Below are positions 9,035 through 15,928 of a DNA stretch of 64,000 nt, piece after piece. How positions within the stretch are numbered: position 1 is the stretch's first letter; every line of letters begins with the position of its first letter. The translations under genes were made by a program, and so were the position numbers. Under the pieces are notes generated by a model. That model was not told the DNA's origin and made no database searches. It saw only the letters and a list, made by a program, of their open reading frames with translations. Source of the stretch: Stenotrophomonas raiganjensis (SeqCode) (GTDB lineage Bacteria; Pseudomonadota; Gammaproteobacteria; Xanthomonadales; Xanthomonadaceae); the NCBI RefSeq assembly GCF_030658505.1, contig NZ_JAUTXR010000114.1, forward strand, positions 1-64,000, in the 5' to 3' direction.

Positions 9035-11146
9035 GTGGCACGCAAGGCGGCGGTCACCCCGGTCCTGTCACCGTCCGGCGAAGCATCCCTGGCGATGCTC
9101 GCGGGCGTCGGTCCGGCCGTGGCCGCCAAACTGCAGGCGCGTGGCCTGGCCACCCTGCAGGATCTCTGGCTTCATCTGCCGCTGCGCTATGAAGACCGGA
9201 CCCGGCTGACCCGCATTGAAGACCTGCGCAACGGCGTACCGGCGCAGGTGGAAGGGCGGGTGGTCGCGGTCGAGCGTGGCATGCGCTACCGGCCGATGCT
9301 GAAAGTGGCGGTGGAAGACGAAGGGCAGGGCACCCTGGTGCTGCGCTTCTTCCATTTCCGCCAGCAGCAGGTCGGCCAGTTCGCGGTCGGCAACCGGCTG
9401 CGCTGTTTCGGCACGCCCAAGCCCGGCCACCTCGGCCTGGAAATCGTCCACCCCAGCTACCAGGTGCTGGGCCGCAACGACGATCCCGAACTCGGCGACC
9501 GCCTCGACCCGGTGTATCCCACCGTCGAAGGCGTCGGTCCGATGACCATGCGCAAGCTGATCGGCCAGGCGCTGGACCGCCTGCCCGAGGAAAGCGCGCT
9601 GGAACTGCTGCCCAGCGGCTGGCTCGATGGCCTCGGGCTGCCGTCACTGCGCAGCGCGCTGCTGACCGTGCACCGGCCGCCACCAGATGCCGATCTGGCC
9701 GCGCTGGCCGCCGGCACCCACCCGGCGCAGCGCCGCCTGGCGATGGAAGAACTGCTGGCCCATCACCTCAGCCTGCGTCGCCAGCGCATTGCCTTGCAGG
9801 CACACCATGCGCCGCCGTTGGCCGGTCCTGGCAAGCTGGCCAAGGCGCTGCTGAAGCAGCTGCCGTTCGCGCTCACCGGCGCGCAGGCGCGCGTGTTCAA
9901 GCAGATCCGCGAAGACCTCGCGCGGCCCAGCCCGATGCTGCGGCTGGTGCAGGGCGATGTGGGCTCCGGCAAGACCGTGGTCGCCGCGCTGGCGGCGATG
10001 CTGGCGGTGGAGCAGGGCAAGCAGGTTGCATTGGCTGCGCCCACCGAGCTGCTGGCCGAACAACATCTCAACAACCTGCGCGGTTGGCTGGAGCCGCTCG
10101 GCGTGCGCATCGCCTGGCTGGCCGGCAAGGTCACCGGCAAGGCACGCGCCAGGGTGATGGAGCAGGTCGCCAGCGGCGACGCGCAGGTGGTGGTCGGCAC
10201 CCACGCACTGATGCAGGAGGCGGTGGTGTTCCAGGACCTGGCGCTGGCCATCGTCGACGAACAGCACCGTTTCGGCGTGCACCAGCGGCTGGCCCTGCGT
10301 GACAAGGGCGCGGGCGGCAACAGCGTGCCGCACCAGCTGGTGATGACCGCCACGCCGATTCCGCGCACGCTGGCGATGTCCGAGTACGCGGATCTGGATG
10401 TCTCGGCCATCGACGAACTGCCGCCGGGGCGCACCCCGGTGCAGACCGTGGCACTCAACAATGATCGTCGTCCCGAGCTGATCGAGCGCATCGCGCTGGC
10501 CTGCCAGGAAGGGCGGCAGGTGTACTGGGTGTGCACGCTCATCGAGGAAAGCGAAGAGCTGGATGCAACGCCCGCGCAGGCTACCTACGAATCGCTGCAG
10601 GCACTGCTGCCGGGCGTGCGCGTGGGGCTGGTGCATGGCCGCCTGAAGGCCGCCGAGAAGCTGGCGACGATGGTGGCGTTCAAGGCCGGTGAGATCGATC
10701 TGCTGGTGGCGACCACCGTGATCGAAGTGGGCGTGGACGTACCGAACGCCTCGTTGATGGTGATCGAGAACGCCGAGCGCCTCGGCCTGGCCCAGCTGCA
10801 CCAGCTGCGCGGCCGCGTGGGTCGTGGTTCTGCGGTGTCGCGCTGCGTGCTGCTGTACCAGGCACCGCTTTCGCAGATGGCGCGCGAGCGCCTGCAGACC
10901 ATGCGCGAAACCAACGATGGTTTCGTCATCGCCGAAAAGGATCTGGAACTGCGCGGCCCCGGCGAACTGCTGGGTACGCGGCAGACCGGCCTGGCCGGTT
11001 TCCGCATCGCCGACCTGGCCCGTGACGCCGGCCTGCTGCCCGGCGTGCATGACCTGGCCGAGCGCCTGCTGGACCAGCAACCCGCGCTGGCCGATCGTGT
11101 AGTGCAGCGCTGGATCGGCACCGCCGTGCGTTACGCCTCGGCCTGA
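9035..11146 (+). CDS. recG: ATP-dependent DNA helicase RecG
   Basis: This 703-residue helicase remodels stalled replication forks and branch-migrates Holliday junctions. The N-terminal wedge/OB-fold domain (about residues 60-160) includes LPLRYEDRT. The helicase motor shows motif I GDVGSGKT, the RecG-specific DEQHRFGVHQR, TATPIPRTLAMS, and motif VI QLRGRVGRG. The C-terminus keeps the family motif GPGELLGTRQTGL. The start is GTG at 9035, giving MARKAAVTPVLSPSGEASLAMLAGVGP, seven bases after the ridA stop. Length fits the family (about 690-710). Order spoT-ridA-recG resembles the E. coli spoT-trmH-recG locus, with ridA in the middle position. Confidence 0.97.
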   Translation: MARKAAVTPVLSPSGEASLAMLAGVGPAVAAKLQARGLATLQDLWLHLPLRYEDRTRLTRIEDLRNGVPAQVEGRVVAVERGMRYRPMLKVAVEDEGQGTLVLRFFHFRQQQVGQFAVGNRLRCFGTPKPGHLGLEIVHPSYQVLGRNDDPELGDRLDPVYPTVEGVGPMTMRKLIGQALDRLPEESALELLPSGWLDGLGLPSLRSALLTVHRPPPDADLAALAAGTHPAQRRLAMEELLAHHLSLRRQRIALQAHHAPPLAGPGKLAKALLKQLPFALTGAQARVFKQIREDLARPSPMLRLVQGDVGSGKTVVAALAAMLAVEQGKQVALAAPTELLAEQHLNNLRGWLEPLGVRIAWLAGKVTGKARARVMEQVASGDAQVVVGTHALMQEAVVFQDLALAIVDEQHRFGVHQRLALRDKGAGGNSVPHQLVMTATPIPRTLAMSEYADLDVSAIDELPPGRTPVQTVALNNDRRPELIERIALACQEGRQVYWVCTLIEESEELDATPAQATYESLQALLPGVRVGLVHGRLKAAEKLATMVAFKAGEIDLLVATTVIEVGVDVPNASLMVIENAERLGLAQLHQLRGRVGRGSAVSRCVLLYQAPLSQMARERLQTMRETNDGFVIAEKDLELRGPGELLGTRQTGLAGFRIADLARDAGLLPGVHDLAERLLDQQPALADRVVQRWIGTAVRYASA

Positions 11147-11151
11147 TCCCT

Positions 11152-11219
11152 GTAGTGCCGAGCCCATGCTCGGCTGCCGTTCGCGCTGCGCGCGGGAGTC
11201 GAGCATGGCTCGACTCTAC
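11152..11219. repeat. SMAG-type palindromic repeat after recG
   Basis: GTAGTGCCGAGCCCATGCTCGGCTG at the head and GAGCATGGCTCGACTCTAC at the tail form an imperfect palindrome around a CG-rich centre. It starts five bases after the recG stop, so it will be in the 3' end of the recG transcript. Confidence 0.8.
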
Positions 11220-11248
11220 GGAAAGCCTTTTCGATCATTTCCATGTTC

Positions 11249-11287
11249 ATCCACGCATCGCGTGGATGTGTCGACCAAGGTCGACAC
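11249..11287. repeat. Two tandem small palindromes
   Basis: ATCCACGC-ATC-GCGTGGAT (11249-11267) is immediately followed by GTGTCGACC-AA-GGTCGACAC (11268-11287). The second belongs to a GTGCCGACC-type family also seen at 27511-27530. Confidence 0.65.
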
Positions 11288-11317
11288 CTACCAACAGCGG
11301 TAGCGATCTGTCGAAGG

Positions 11318-11486
11318 CGGGGTGGGTCCGGTTGCGGGGGCGTGAGCCGCATGGATGCGGCGACCGAGCTTACATGGACGTACTTGCAGCGTCCCCCGCA
11401 ACCGGATCCACCCCGGCCTCCCCCGGGAAACCAGCTTTTGCCGTTGCTGTTGATGTTGCCTCTGCGGGTGCAGGGCGCAGCCCTGC
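11318..11486. repeat. Long composite inverted-repeat element
   Basis: A 23-base arm (11318-11340, CGGGGTGGGTCCGG...) is complementary, with one mismatch, to 11393-11415. The stem encloses a second hairpin, GCCGCAT-GG-ATGCGGC (11346-11361). Downstream come GTTGCTGTTGATGTTGCC and a terminal hairpin GCAGGGC-GCA-GCCCTGC (11470-11486). The last part is shared with 119-169. With the preceding palindromes it fills the 415-base gap between recG and the next gene. I see no convincing gene in it. Confidence 0.7.
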
Positions 11487-11561
11487 CGAACCCCAACACC
11501 CCGTACTTGCAACGGTCATCATCCCGGTCCACACTTCGTTGCCGATCTGAAGACGGCAACG

Positions 11562-12500
11562 ATGACCCACAAGATCCCTCTGTTGATCGACACCGACCCC
11601 GGTGTGGACGACGCCCTGGCCCTGCTGATGGCCTTTGCCGACGAACGGCATGACGTGGTCGCCCTGACCATCGCCGCCGGCAATGTCGGCCTGCAGTACA
11701 CCGTCCGCAACGCCCTCAAGCTCTGCGACATCGTCGGCCGCACCGACGTACCGGTGTTTGCCGGCAGCCCGGATCCGCTGCTGCATCCCTCCGTTGACGC
11801 TGCCCACGTGCATGGCCGTGACGGCTACGGCGACGTGGACCTGCCGCCGCCGAGCCGCCAGGCCGAAGCCGAGCACGCCGCGCTGGCCATCCTGCGCCTG
11901 TCGCACGAACACGCCGGCGAACTGATGCTGGTGATGCTCGGCCCGCTGACCAACCTGGCACTGGCACTGAAGCTGGACCCGACCCTGCCCGAGCGCATCA
12001 AGCGCATCGTGGTGATGGGCGGCGCGGTCACCTGCCACGGCAACATCACCCCGGCGGCCGAATTCAACATTGCGTTCGATCCGGAAGCGGCGCACGTGGT
12101 GTTCACCTCGTTCAAGCACCTGCTGGTGTCGGACTGGGAGGCCACCGTCGCCCATGGCCTGCCGCTGCAGGACGCCGAGAAGTGGCTGCAGGCCGATTCC
12201 GATCGCGCCCGCTTCTACGAACTGATCTCGCGCAAGACCCGTGGCCTGTCCGAAGACAGCAAGGGCGGGCGCTGGTACACCGCCGATGCGGTGGCCATGG
12301 CCTGGGCGCTGAACCCGGAAGGGCAGCTGCGGGTCGAGTCGCGCCCGCTGAACGTAGAGCTGAACGGCACGTTCAGCCGCGGCGCCACCATCGTTGACTG
12401 GAACCGCCAGACCGGCCAGCCGGACAACTGCGATCTGCTGATGGCCTACGACCAGCAGCGTTTCGAGGCCCTGGTGCGCCAGGCCCTGGGCGCGGACTGA
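11562..12500 (+). CDS. Inosine-uridine preferring nucleoside hydrolase family protein
   Basis: This 312-residue protein belongs to the nucleoside N-ribohydrolases, which cleave purine and pyrimidine ribonucleosides to base and ribose. The calcium-binding aspartate cluster DTDPGVDDALAL is at residues 10-21. The family region MLGPLTNLALAL is present, and VVMGGAVTCHGNITPAAEFNIAFDPEAA supplies further substrate-contact residues. Length is typical (about 310). No signal peptide is seen, so it is cytoplasmic. The start ATG at 11562 follows the repeat element closely. It stands alone, and the palindrome at 12515 lies just after its stop. Which nucleoside it prefers cannot be told from the sequence. 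Confidence 0.92.
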   Translation: MTHKIPLLIDTDPGVDDALALLMAFADERHDVVALTIAAGNVGLQYTVRNALKLCDIVGRTDVPVFAGSPDPLLHPSVDAAHVHGRDGYGDVDLPPPSRQAEAEHAALAILRLSHEHAGELMLVMLGPLTNLALALKLDPTLPERIKRIVVMGGAVTCHGNITPAAEFNIAFDPEAAHVVFTSFKHLLVSDWEATVAHGLPLQDAEKWLQADSDRARFYELISRKTRGLSEDSKGGRWYTADAVAMAWALNPEGQLRVESRPLNVELNGTFSRGATIVDWNRQTGQPDNCDLLMAYDQQRFEALVRQALGAD

Positions 12501-12514
12501 CGTCGATTGACCGG

Positions 12515-12550
12515 CACCGGTTGCCCCGGGCGGCAACCGGTGCTTATAAT
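12515..12550 (+). promoter_or_regulatory. Palindrome overlapping the predicted rpmE2 promoter
   Basis: CACCGGTTGCC (12515-12525) pairs perfectly with GGCAACCGGTG (12532-12542) across CCGGGC. Inside it lies a possible -35 TTGCCC (12521-12526), with -10 TATAAT at 12545-12550 after an 18-base spacer. The palindrome could end the nucleoside hydrolase transcript, act as an operator for rpmE2, or both. It does not resemble the A/T-rich Zur box known for zinc-free ribosomal protein genes. Confidence 0.55.
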
Positions 12551-12588
12551 GCCGCTCTTGACCACCAGCCCATTTACGGTGTGAGCCC

Positions 12589-12831
12589 ATGAAGGCCGAT
12601 ATCCATCCGAACTACCGCGACGTCGTCTTCCATGACGTCACCTCCGATTTCAAGATCCTGACCCGCTCGACCATGGCGACGAAGGAAACCATCCAGTGGG
12701 AAGACGGCAACGAATACCCGCTGGTCAAGGTTGAAATTTCCTCGGCTTCGCACCCGTTCTACACGGGCAAGCACAAGGTCATCGACACCTCGGGCCGTAT
12801 CGACAAGTTCCAGAAGCGCTACGCGCGCTGA
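12589..12831 (+). CDS. rpmE2: Ribosomal protein L31 type B (zinc-independent paralogue)
   Basis: This 80-residue large-subunit ribosomal protein begins [16 protein letters not shown] and ends [26 protein letters not shown]. Both are diagnostic of L31. It contains no cysteine, so it lacks the zinc-ribbon CxxC pairs of type A L31 and carries the type B insert in the middle. In many bacteria type B L31 replaces the zinc form under zinc shortage. Here the promoter has a perfect TATAAT and no obvious Zur site, so it may be the main, constitutive form. A strong terminator follows. Confidence 0.96.
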   Translation: MKADIHPNYRDVVFHDVTSDFKILTRSTMATKETIQWEDGNEYPLVKVEISSASHPFYTGKHKVIDTSGRIDKFQKRYAR

Positions 12832-12853
12832 TCTGTCGATCCAGCTTCGAACC

Positions 12854-12885
12854 AACGGCCGCGCTCTGCGCGGCCGTTTGTTTTT
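12854..12885 (+). terminator. Rho-independent terminator after rpmE2
   Basis: AACGGCCGCG pairs with CGCGGCCGTT around CTCTG, followed by TGTTTTTCC. Strong stem and U-run, directly downstream of rpmE2. Confidence 0.9.
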
Positions 12886-13032
12886 CCCCAACGCCAACCC
12901 AACGGGCGTTTGGATGGACGGAACACTGCGTTCGTGTGACAACGCTTTTGCCGATCCGGGCCGCTCAACGGCCGGTGTCTGGCCGCCTGTCGTATACGAC
13001 TTCCGTCTAGCACCCGACAAATGCTGCTGTGC

Positions 13033-13038
13033 GATAAT
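13033..13038 (+). promoter_or_regulatory. Possible extended -10 of gltA
   Basis: TGTGC-GATAAT about 90 bases upstream of the gltA GTG resembles an extended -10. The -35 region (around 13010) is poor. The rest of the 296-base gap between rpmE2 and gltA holds only the rpmE2 terminator and no gene. Confidence 0.35.
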
Positions 13039-13127
13039 GACGTGATCCCCGGCACAGGCCGAGGACGTCATTCACGTGCCTGACCAATGCGCTTGGGCAG
13101 GCGCCTTCCCATGAAGGAGCGCACACA

Positions 13128-14405
13128 GTGTCCGATCTTGATCAGGTCACGCTCAACGCCGGCGACAAGTCGGTCGTTCTGCCCGTCATCAAACCCACCC
13201 TTGGCAACGACTGCGTCGACATCGCGAAGCTGACCAAGGAAACGGGGTTCTTCACCTACGATTCCGGCTTCACCGCGACGGCCAGCTGCAAGTCCGCCAT
13301 CACCTACATCGACGGCGACAAGGGCGTGCTGCTGTACCGCGGCTACCCGATCGAACAGCTGTCGGAAAAGTCGAGCTACGTCGAAGTGGCCTACCTGCTG
13401 ATCAACGGCGAGCGCCCGAGCGCCGAGCAGCTGAAGGCCTTCACCGATGAGCTGACCGCCGAAGCCAACGTTGATGCGTCGATCAACACCCTGATCGGCA
13501 GCTTCGCCAAGGACGCCCACCCGATGGCCATCCTGGCTGCTGCGATCGCGCAGCTGTCGGCCATCTACCACGACTCGCTGGACCTGTCCGACGCCGAACA
13601 GCGCCGCCAGGCCGCCGTGCGCCTGATCGCCAAGGTGCCGACCCTGTCGGCGCTGATCTACCGCCACGGCAAGGGCCTGCCGGCCAACAAGCCGGACACC
13701 TCGCTGGACTACGTCAGCCGCTTCCTGAAGCAGACCTTCGAGTCGGCTGACGGCCAGTACGACCTGAACCCGGACGTGGTGAAGGCACTGGACCTGCTGT
13801 TCATCCTGCACGCCGACCACGAACAGAACGCCTCGACCTCGACCGTGCGCCTGGTCGGTTCGACCGGTGCCAACCCGTACGCGTCGGTCGCTGCGGGCGT
13901 CACCGCGCTGTGGGGTCCGGCCCACGGTGGTGCCAACGAAGCCGTGCTGAAGATGCTGGAAGAAATCGGCAGCGCCGACAACGTCGAGTCCGCCGTGGTC
14001 AAGGCCAAGGACAAGACCTCCGGCTTCCGCCTGATGGGCTTCGGCCACCGCGTCTACAAGAACTTCGACCCGCGCGCCAAGGTCATCGGCGAGATGACCA
14101 GCAAGGTGCTCAAGCAGCTGGGCGTGCAGGATCCGCTGCTGGACGTGGCCGTGAAGCTCGAACAGGCCGCGCTGCAGGACGAGTACTTCGTCGCCCGCAA
14201 GCTGTACCCGAACGTCGATTTCTACAGCGGCATCATCTACAAGGCGCTGCAGATCCCGACCGAAATGTTCACCGTCATGTTCGCCCTGGGCCGCACCTCC
14301 GGCTGGGTCTCGCATTGGCTGGAACAGCAGGTTGACCCGGAAATGAAGATCGGCCGCCCGCGCCAGGTCTACACCGGCAGCGACGTGCGCGACTACCAGG
14401 GCTGA
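13128..14405 (+). CDS. gltA: Citrate synthase (type II)
   Basis: This 425-residue TCA-cycle enzyme condenses acetyl-CoA with oxaloacetate. Catalytic regions of the gram-negative hexameric type II form are visible: FILHADHEQNASTSTVRLVGSTGANPYASVAAGVTALWGPAHGGANEAVLKML with its two active-site histidines, then GFGHRVYKNFDPRA and SGIIYKALQIPTEMFTVMFALGR. Length is typical. The start is GTG at 13128 (protein MSDLDQVTLNAGDKS). AAGGAG lies 11-16 bases upstream, a slightly long spacing. It is monocistronic, with its own terminator. Gram-negative type II enzymes are commonly inhibited by NADH. That is family knowledge and is not read from this sequence. Confidence 0.97.
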   Translation: MSDLDQVTLNAGDKSVVLPVIKPTLGNDCVDIAKLTKETGFFTYDSGFTATASCKSAITYIDGDKGVLLYRGYPIEQLSEKSSYVEVAYLLINGERPSAEQLKAFTDELTAEANVDASINTLIGSFAKDAHPMAILAAAIAQLSAIYHDSLDLSDAEQRRQAAVRLIAKVPTLSALIYRHGKGLPANKPDTSLDYVSRFLKQTFESADGQYDLNPDVVKALDLLFILHADHEQNASTSTVRLVGSTGANPYASVAAGVTALWGPAHGGANEAVLKMLEEIGSADNVESAVVKAKDKTSGFRLMGFGHRVYKNFDPRAKVIGEMTSKVLKQLGVQDPLLDVAVKLEQAALQDEYFVARKLYPNVDFYSGIIYKALQIPTEMFTVMFALGRTSGWVSHWLEQQVDPEMKIGRPRQVYTGSDVRDYQG

Positions 14406-14428
14406 TCGCCTGCCGTAGGTTGTGCTGA

Positions 14429-14459
14429 AAACGCCCCGCATCCGCGGGGCGTTTCTTTT
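14429..14459 (+). terminator. Rho-independent terminator after gltA
   Basis: AACGCCCCGC pairs with GCGGGGCGTT around ATCC, followed by TCTTTTG. Confidence 0.9.
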
Positions 14460-14488
14460 GTGCCCTGATCGTGTTCGACGGAGGGTGG

Positions 14489-14509
14489 GTGCGGACCGTT
14501 GGTCCGCAC
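14489..14509. repeat. Palindrome GTGCGGACC-GTT-GGTCCGCAC
   Basis: Perfect nine-base arms around three bases. The same palindrome with a different centre (ACC) is at 26738-26758, so this is a dispersed intergenic family. Confidence 0.7.
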
Positions 14510-14527
14510 GATTCCCGGATGGTCGCT

Positions 14528-14594
14528 GTAGAGCCGAGCCCATGCTCGGCTGGCGCCCGTCCACACCGCGCAGCCGAGCATGGCTCGGTTATAC
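14528..14594. repeat. SMAG-type palindromic repeat
   Basis: GTAGAGCCGAGCCCATGCTCGGCTG at the head; GCCGAGCATGGCTCGGTTATAC at the tail. Two changes in the tail (TT for TC, ATAC for CTAC) make it a slightly diverged copy. Confidence 0.8.
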
Positions 14595-14623
14595 AAGAGC
14601 CCGCTTCCGGGTCTGAACGCGCT

Positions 14624-14651
14624 CTGACAATGAATGTCGCTTTCATATCTT
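14624..14651 (+). promoter_or_regulatory. Weak candidate promoter of the OB-fold protein gene
   Basis: CTGACA and TATCTT are separated by 16 bases in a notably A/T-rich stretch about 75 bases upstream of the gene at 14726. It is a possible promoter only. Confidence 0.3.
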
Positions 14652-14725
14652 TTCGGATCTATTGCATGGGGATCACATCGAAGGCGATAGAACCTGTGCG
14701 TACTCATCCCTGTATGGAGAACGCC

Positions 14726-15088
14726 ATGAACCGACTGATCGCCATCGCTTTCATCGCCACGCCGCTGGCCCTGCTGAGCTCGCAGGCCGTCGCGCAGTAC
14801 ACCGGGCCGGGGGCAGGGGCCGCTGCCAGCACTGTCGCCGACGCACGCGCGCAACGTGATGACCACCCGGTGGTGCTGCGCGGCACCCTCATCGCCAAGA
14901 TCGGTGACGAGCGCTACCAATTCCGTGATGCCAGCGGCCAGATCGACGTTGAGATCGATGACGAAGATCTGCCGCCGCAGGCCATCGGCGCCGACACCGT
15001 GGTCGAACTGCGTGGCAAGGTCGACACGCATCGCTTCAAGCCGACCGACATCGATATTGATCACGTCACCGTCGTGCCGGCAGGTTGA
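14726..15088 (+). CDS. Periplasmic OB-fold (YgiW/YdeI/NirD, BOF domain) stress protein
   Basis: This is a 120-residue exported protein. The signal peptide (MNRLIAIAFIATPLALLSSQAVA, cleavage before QYTGPG) is followed by a short linker and one BOF/OB-fold domain. That domain runs from HPVVLRGTLIAKIGDERYQFRD through DIDVEIDDEDLPP to VVELRGKVD and IDIDHVTVV. E. coli relatives YgiW and YdeI are periplasmic and linked to tolerance of hydrogen peroxide, metals and antimicrobial peptides. Their exact biochemical role is not settled. I preferred the ATG at 14726 because GGAG lies six bases upstream; an in-frame ATG at 14714 has no ribosome binding site. It is flanked by SMAG repeats on both sides and appears monocistronic. 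Confidence 0.85.
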   Translation: MNRLIAIAFIATPLALLSSQAVAQYTGPGAGAAASTVADARAQRDDHPVVLRGTLIAKIGDERYQFRDASGQIDVEIDDEDLPPQAIGADTVVELRGKVDTHRFKPTDIDIDHVTVVPAG

Positions 15089-15096
15089 AGCGAACG

Positions 15097-15122
15097 GCAG
15101 CCGAGCATTGGCTCGGCTCTAC
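15097..15122. repeat. Solo half of a SMAG repeat
   Basis: GCAGCCGAGCATTGGCTCGGCTCTAC matches only the tail half of a SMAG element. It begins nine bases after the preceding stop codon and can itself fold (GCCGAGC/GCTCGGC). Confidence 0.7.
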
Positions 15123-15125
15123 AAA

Positions 15126-15234
15126 TTCAATGCAATGAGGTTTGTTGCATTGAACCGATGAGGGAAATTGCATAACCCTCAAACATTGAGCGAATTCAAG
15201 AATCTTCCTTAGCATTCAACGTTTTAGGAATGCT
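15126..15234 (+). promoter_or_regulatory. A/T-rich palindromic region upstream of the fimbrial operon
   Basis: TTCAATGCAA (15126-15135) is perfectly inverted at 15145-15154 (TTGCATTGAA). AGCATTC (15211-15217) is inverted at 15228-15234 (GAATGCT). This stretch is far richer in A/T than its surroundings and precedes the major pilin gene, so it probably holds the operon promoter and regulator sites. A third possible structure, CTCCCTCCCTACTCC-TTAGGGGAGGGGGG (about 15306-15335), lies in the leader just before the pilin gene. Confidence 0.5.
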
Positions 15235-15367
15235 TGAATGGCCGGAAGGACAAGGGATTTCTAACATTCTCTCCGTCGCCCGCAGCCACCTCTGCAGGCG
15301 GCGCCTCCCTCCCTACTCCTTAGGGGAGGGGGGCTTTCATATTCCCCCTGTCCGAGAGAGACAACCC

Positions 15368-15877
15368 ATGCACGCCATTATCAAGAAGGCCGCGCTCGCT
15401 GCAGCGCTGGCCACGGCTTCGCTGTCCGCGCACGCCGTGGAAACCAAGATCTCCGTCTACGCCGACGTCGACCCGACCCTGGCCCTGCTGCGTGATGACG
15501 GCAGCGCACTGCCGGACGCCGTCACCCTGACCCACGATCCGCTACGCGGCCTGGTGCCGAGCACCCAGCATGTGCGCATCCACTCCAATGATGAAAGCGC
15601 CGATATCGAGGCCAAGATTGGTAGCGCCTTCGTGCTCGCCAATGGTGATGGCAAGGTTACTGTGCCGATGACGGTCAGCCTCAACAACCGCGCGCTGGCA
15701 GTGACTCCGGTCGAGTTCAAGGCCGCCGATCTGTTCACCGGCGCCGGCTCCACCCCCGGTGCTTCGATCTCGATGCCGCTGACGATTGCCCAGACCACCC
15801 CGGCGCCGATCACCACCAAGGGTGCCTACACCGGCATCGTCAACATCGTGCTGAACCAGAAGGCCACCACGCCGTAA
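15368..15877 (+). CDS. CS1/Cbl-type fimbrial major pilin subunit
   Basis: This 169-residue exported protein is the main shaft subunit of an alternate chaperone-usher fimbria. A signal peptide ends at LSAHA (MHAIIKKAALAAALATASLSAHA). The mature protein begins VETKISVYADVDPTLALLRDDGSALPDAVTLTHDP, which resembles the CfaB/CooA/CblA pilins. The C-terminus (KGAYTGIVNIVLNQKA) is also typical. It has no cysteines, as in that family. The ATG at 15368 follows GAGAGA. It is the first gene of a four-gene operon with the usher, tip subunit and chaperone, all co-directional with short gaps or overlaps. Confidence 0.9.
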   Translation: MHAIIKKAALAAALATASLSAHAVETKISVYADVDPTLALLRDDGSALPDAVTLTHDPLRGLVPSTQHVRIHSNDESADIEAKIGSAFVLANGDGKVTVPMTVSLNNRALAVTPVEFKAADLFTGAGSTPGASISMPLTIAQTTPAPITTKGAYTGIVNIVLNQKATTP

Positions 15878-15928
15878 TCCCCGCGCCGGCCCGCACGCCG
15901 GGCCGGCCGCTTCTCCAGCGGTACTCCC

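Noticed and set aside
11155..11560. Several open frames of 70-140 codons on both strands between recG and the nucleoside hydrolase gene
   Set aside because: They run through palindromes and repeat sequence, lack ribosome binding sites, and have low-complexity Arg/Pro/Ala translations.
14471..14725. N-terminal extension of the OB-fold protein gene upstream of 14726
   Set aside because: It reads through a SMAG palindrome, and removing it leaves a perfect signal peptide with a GGAG ribosome binding site.
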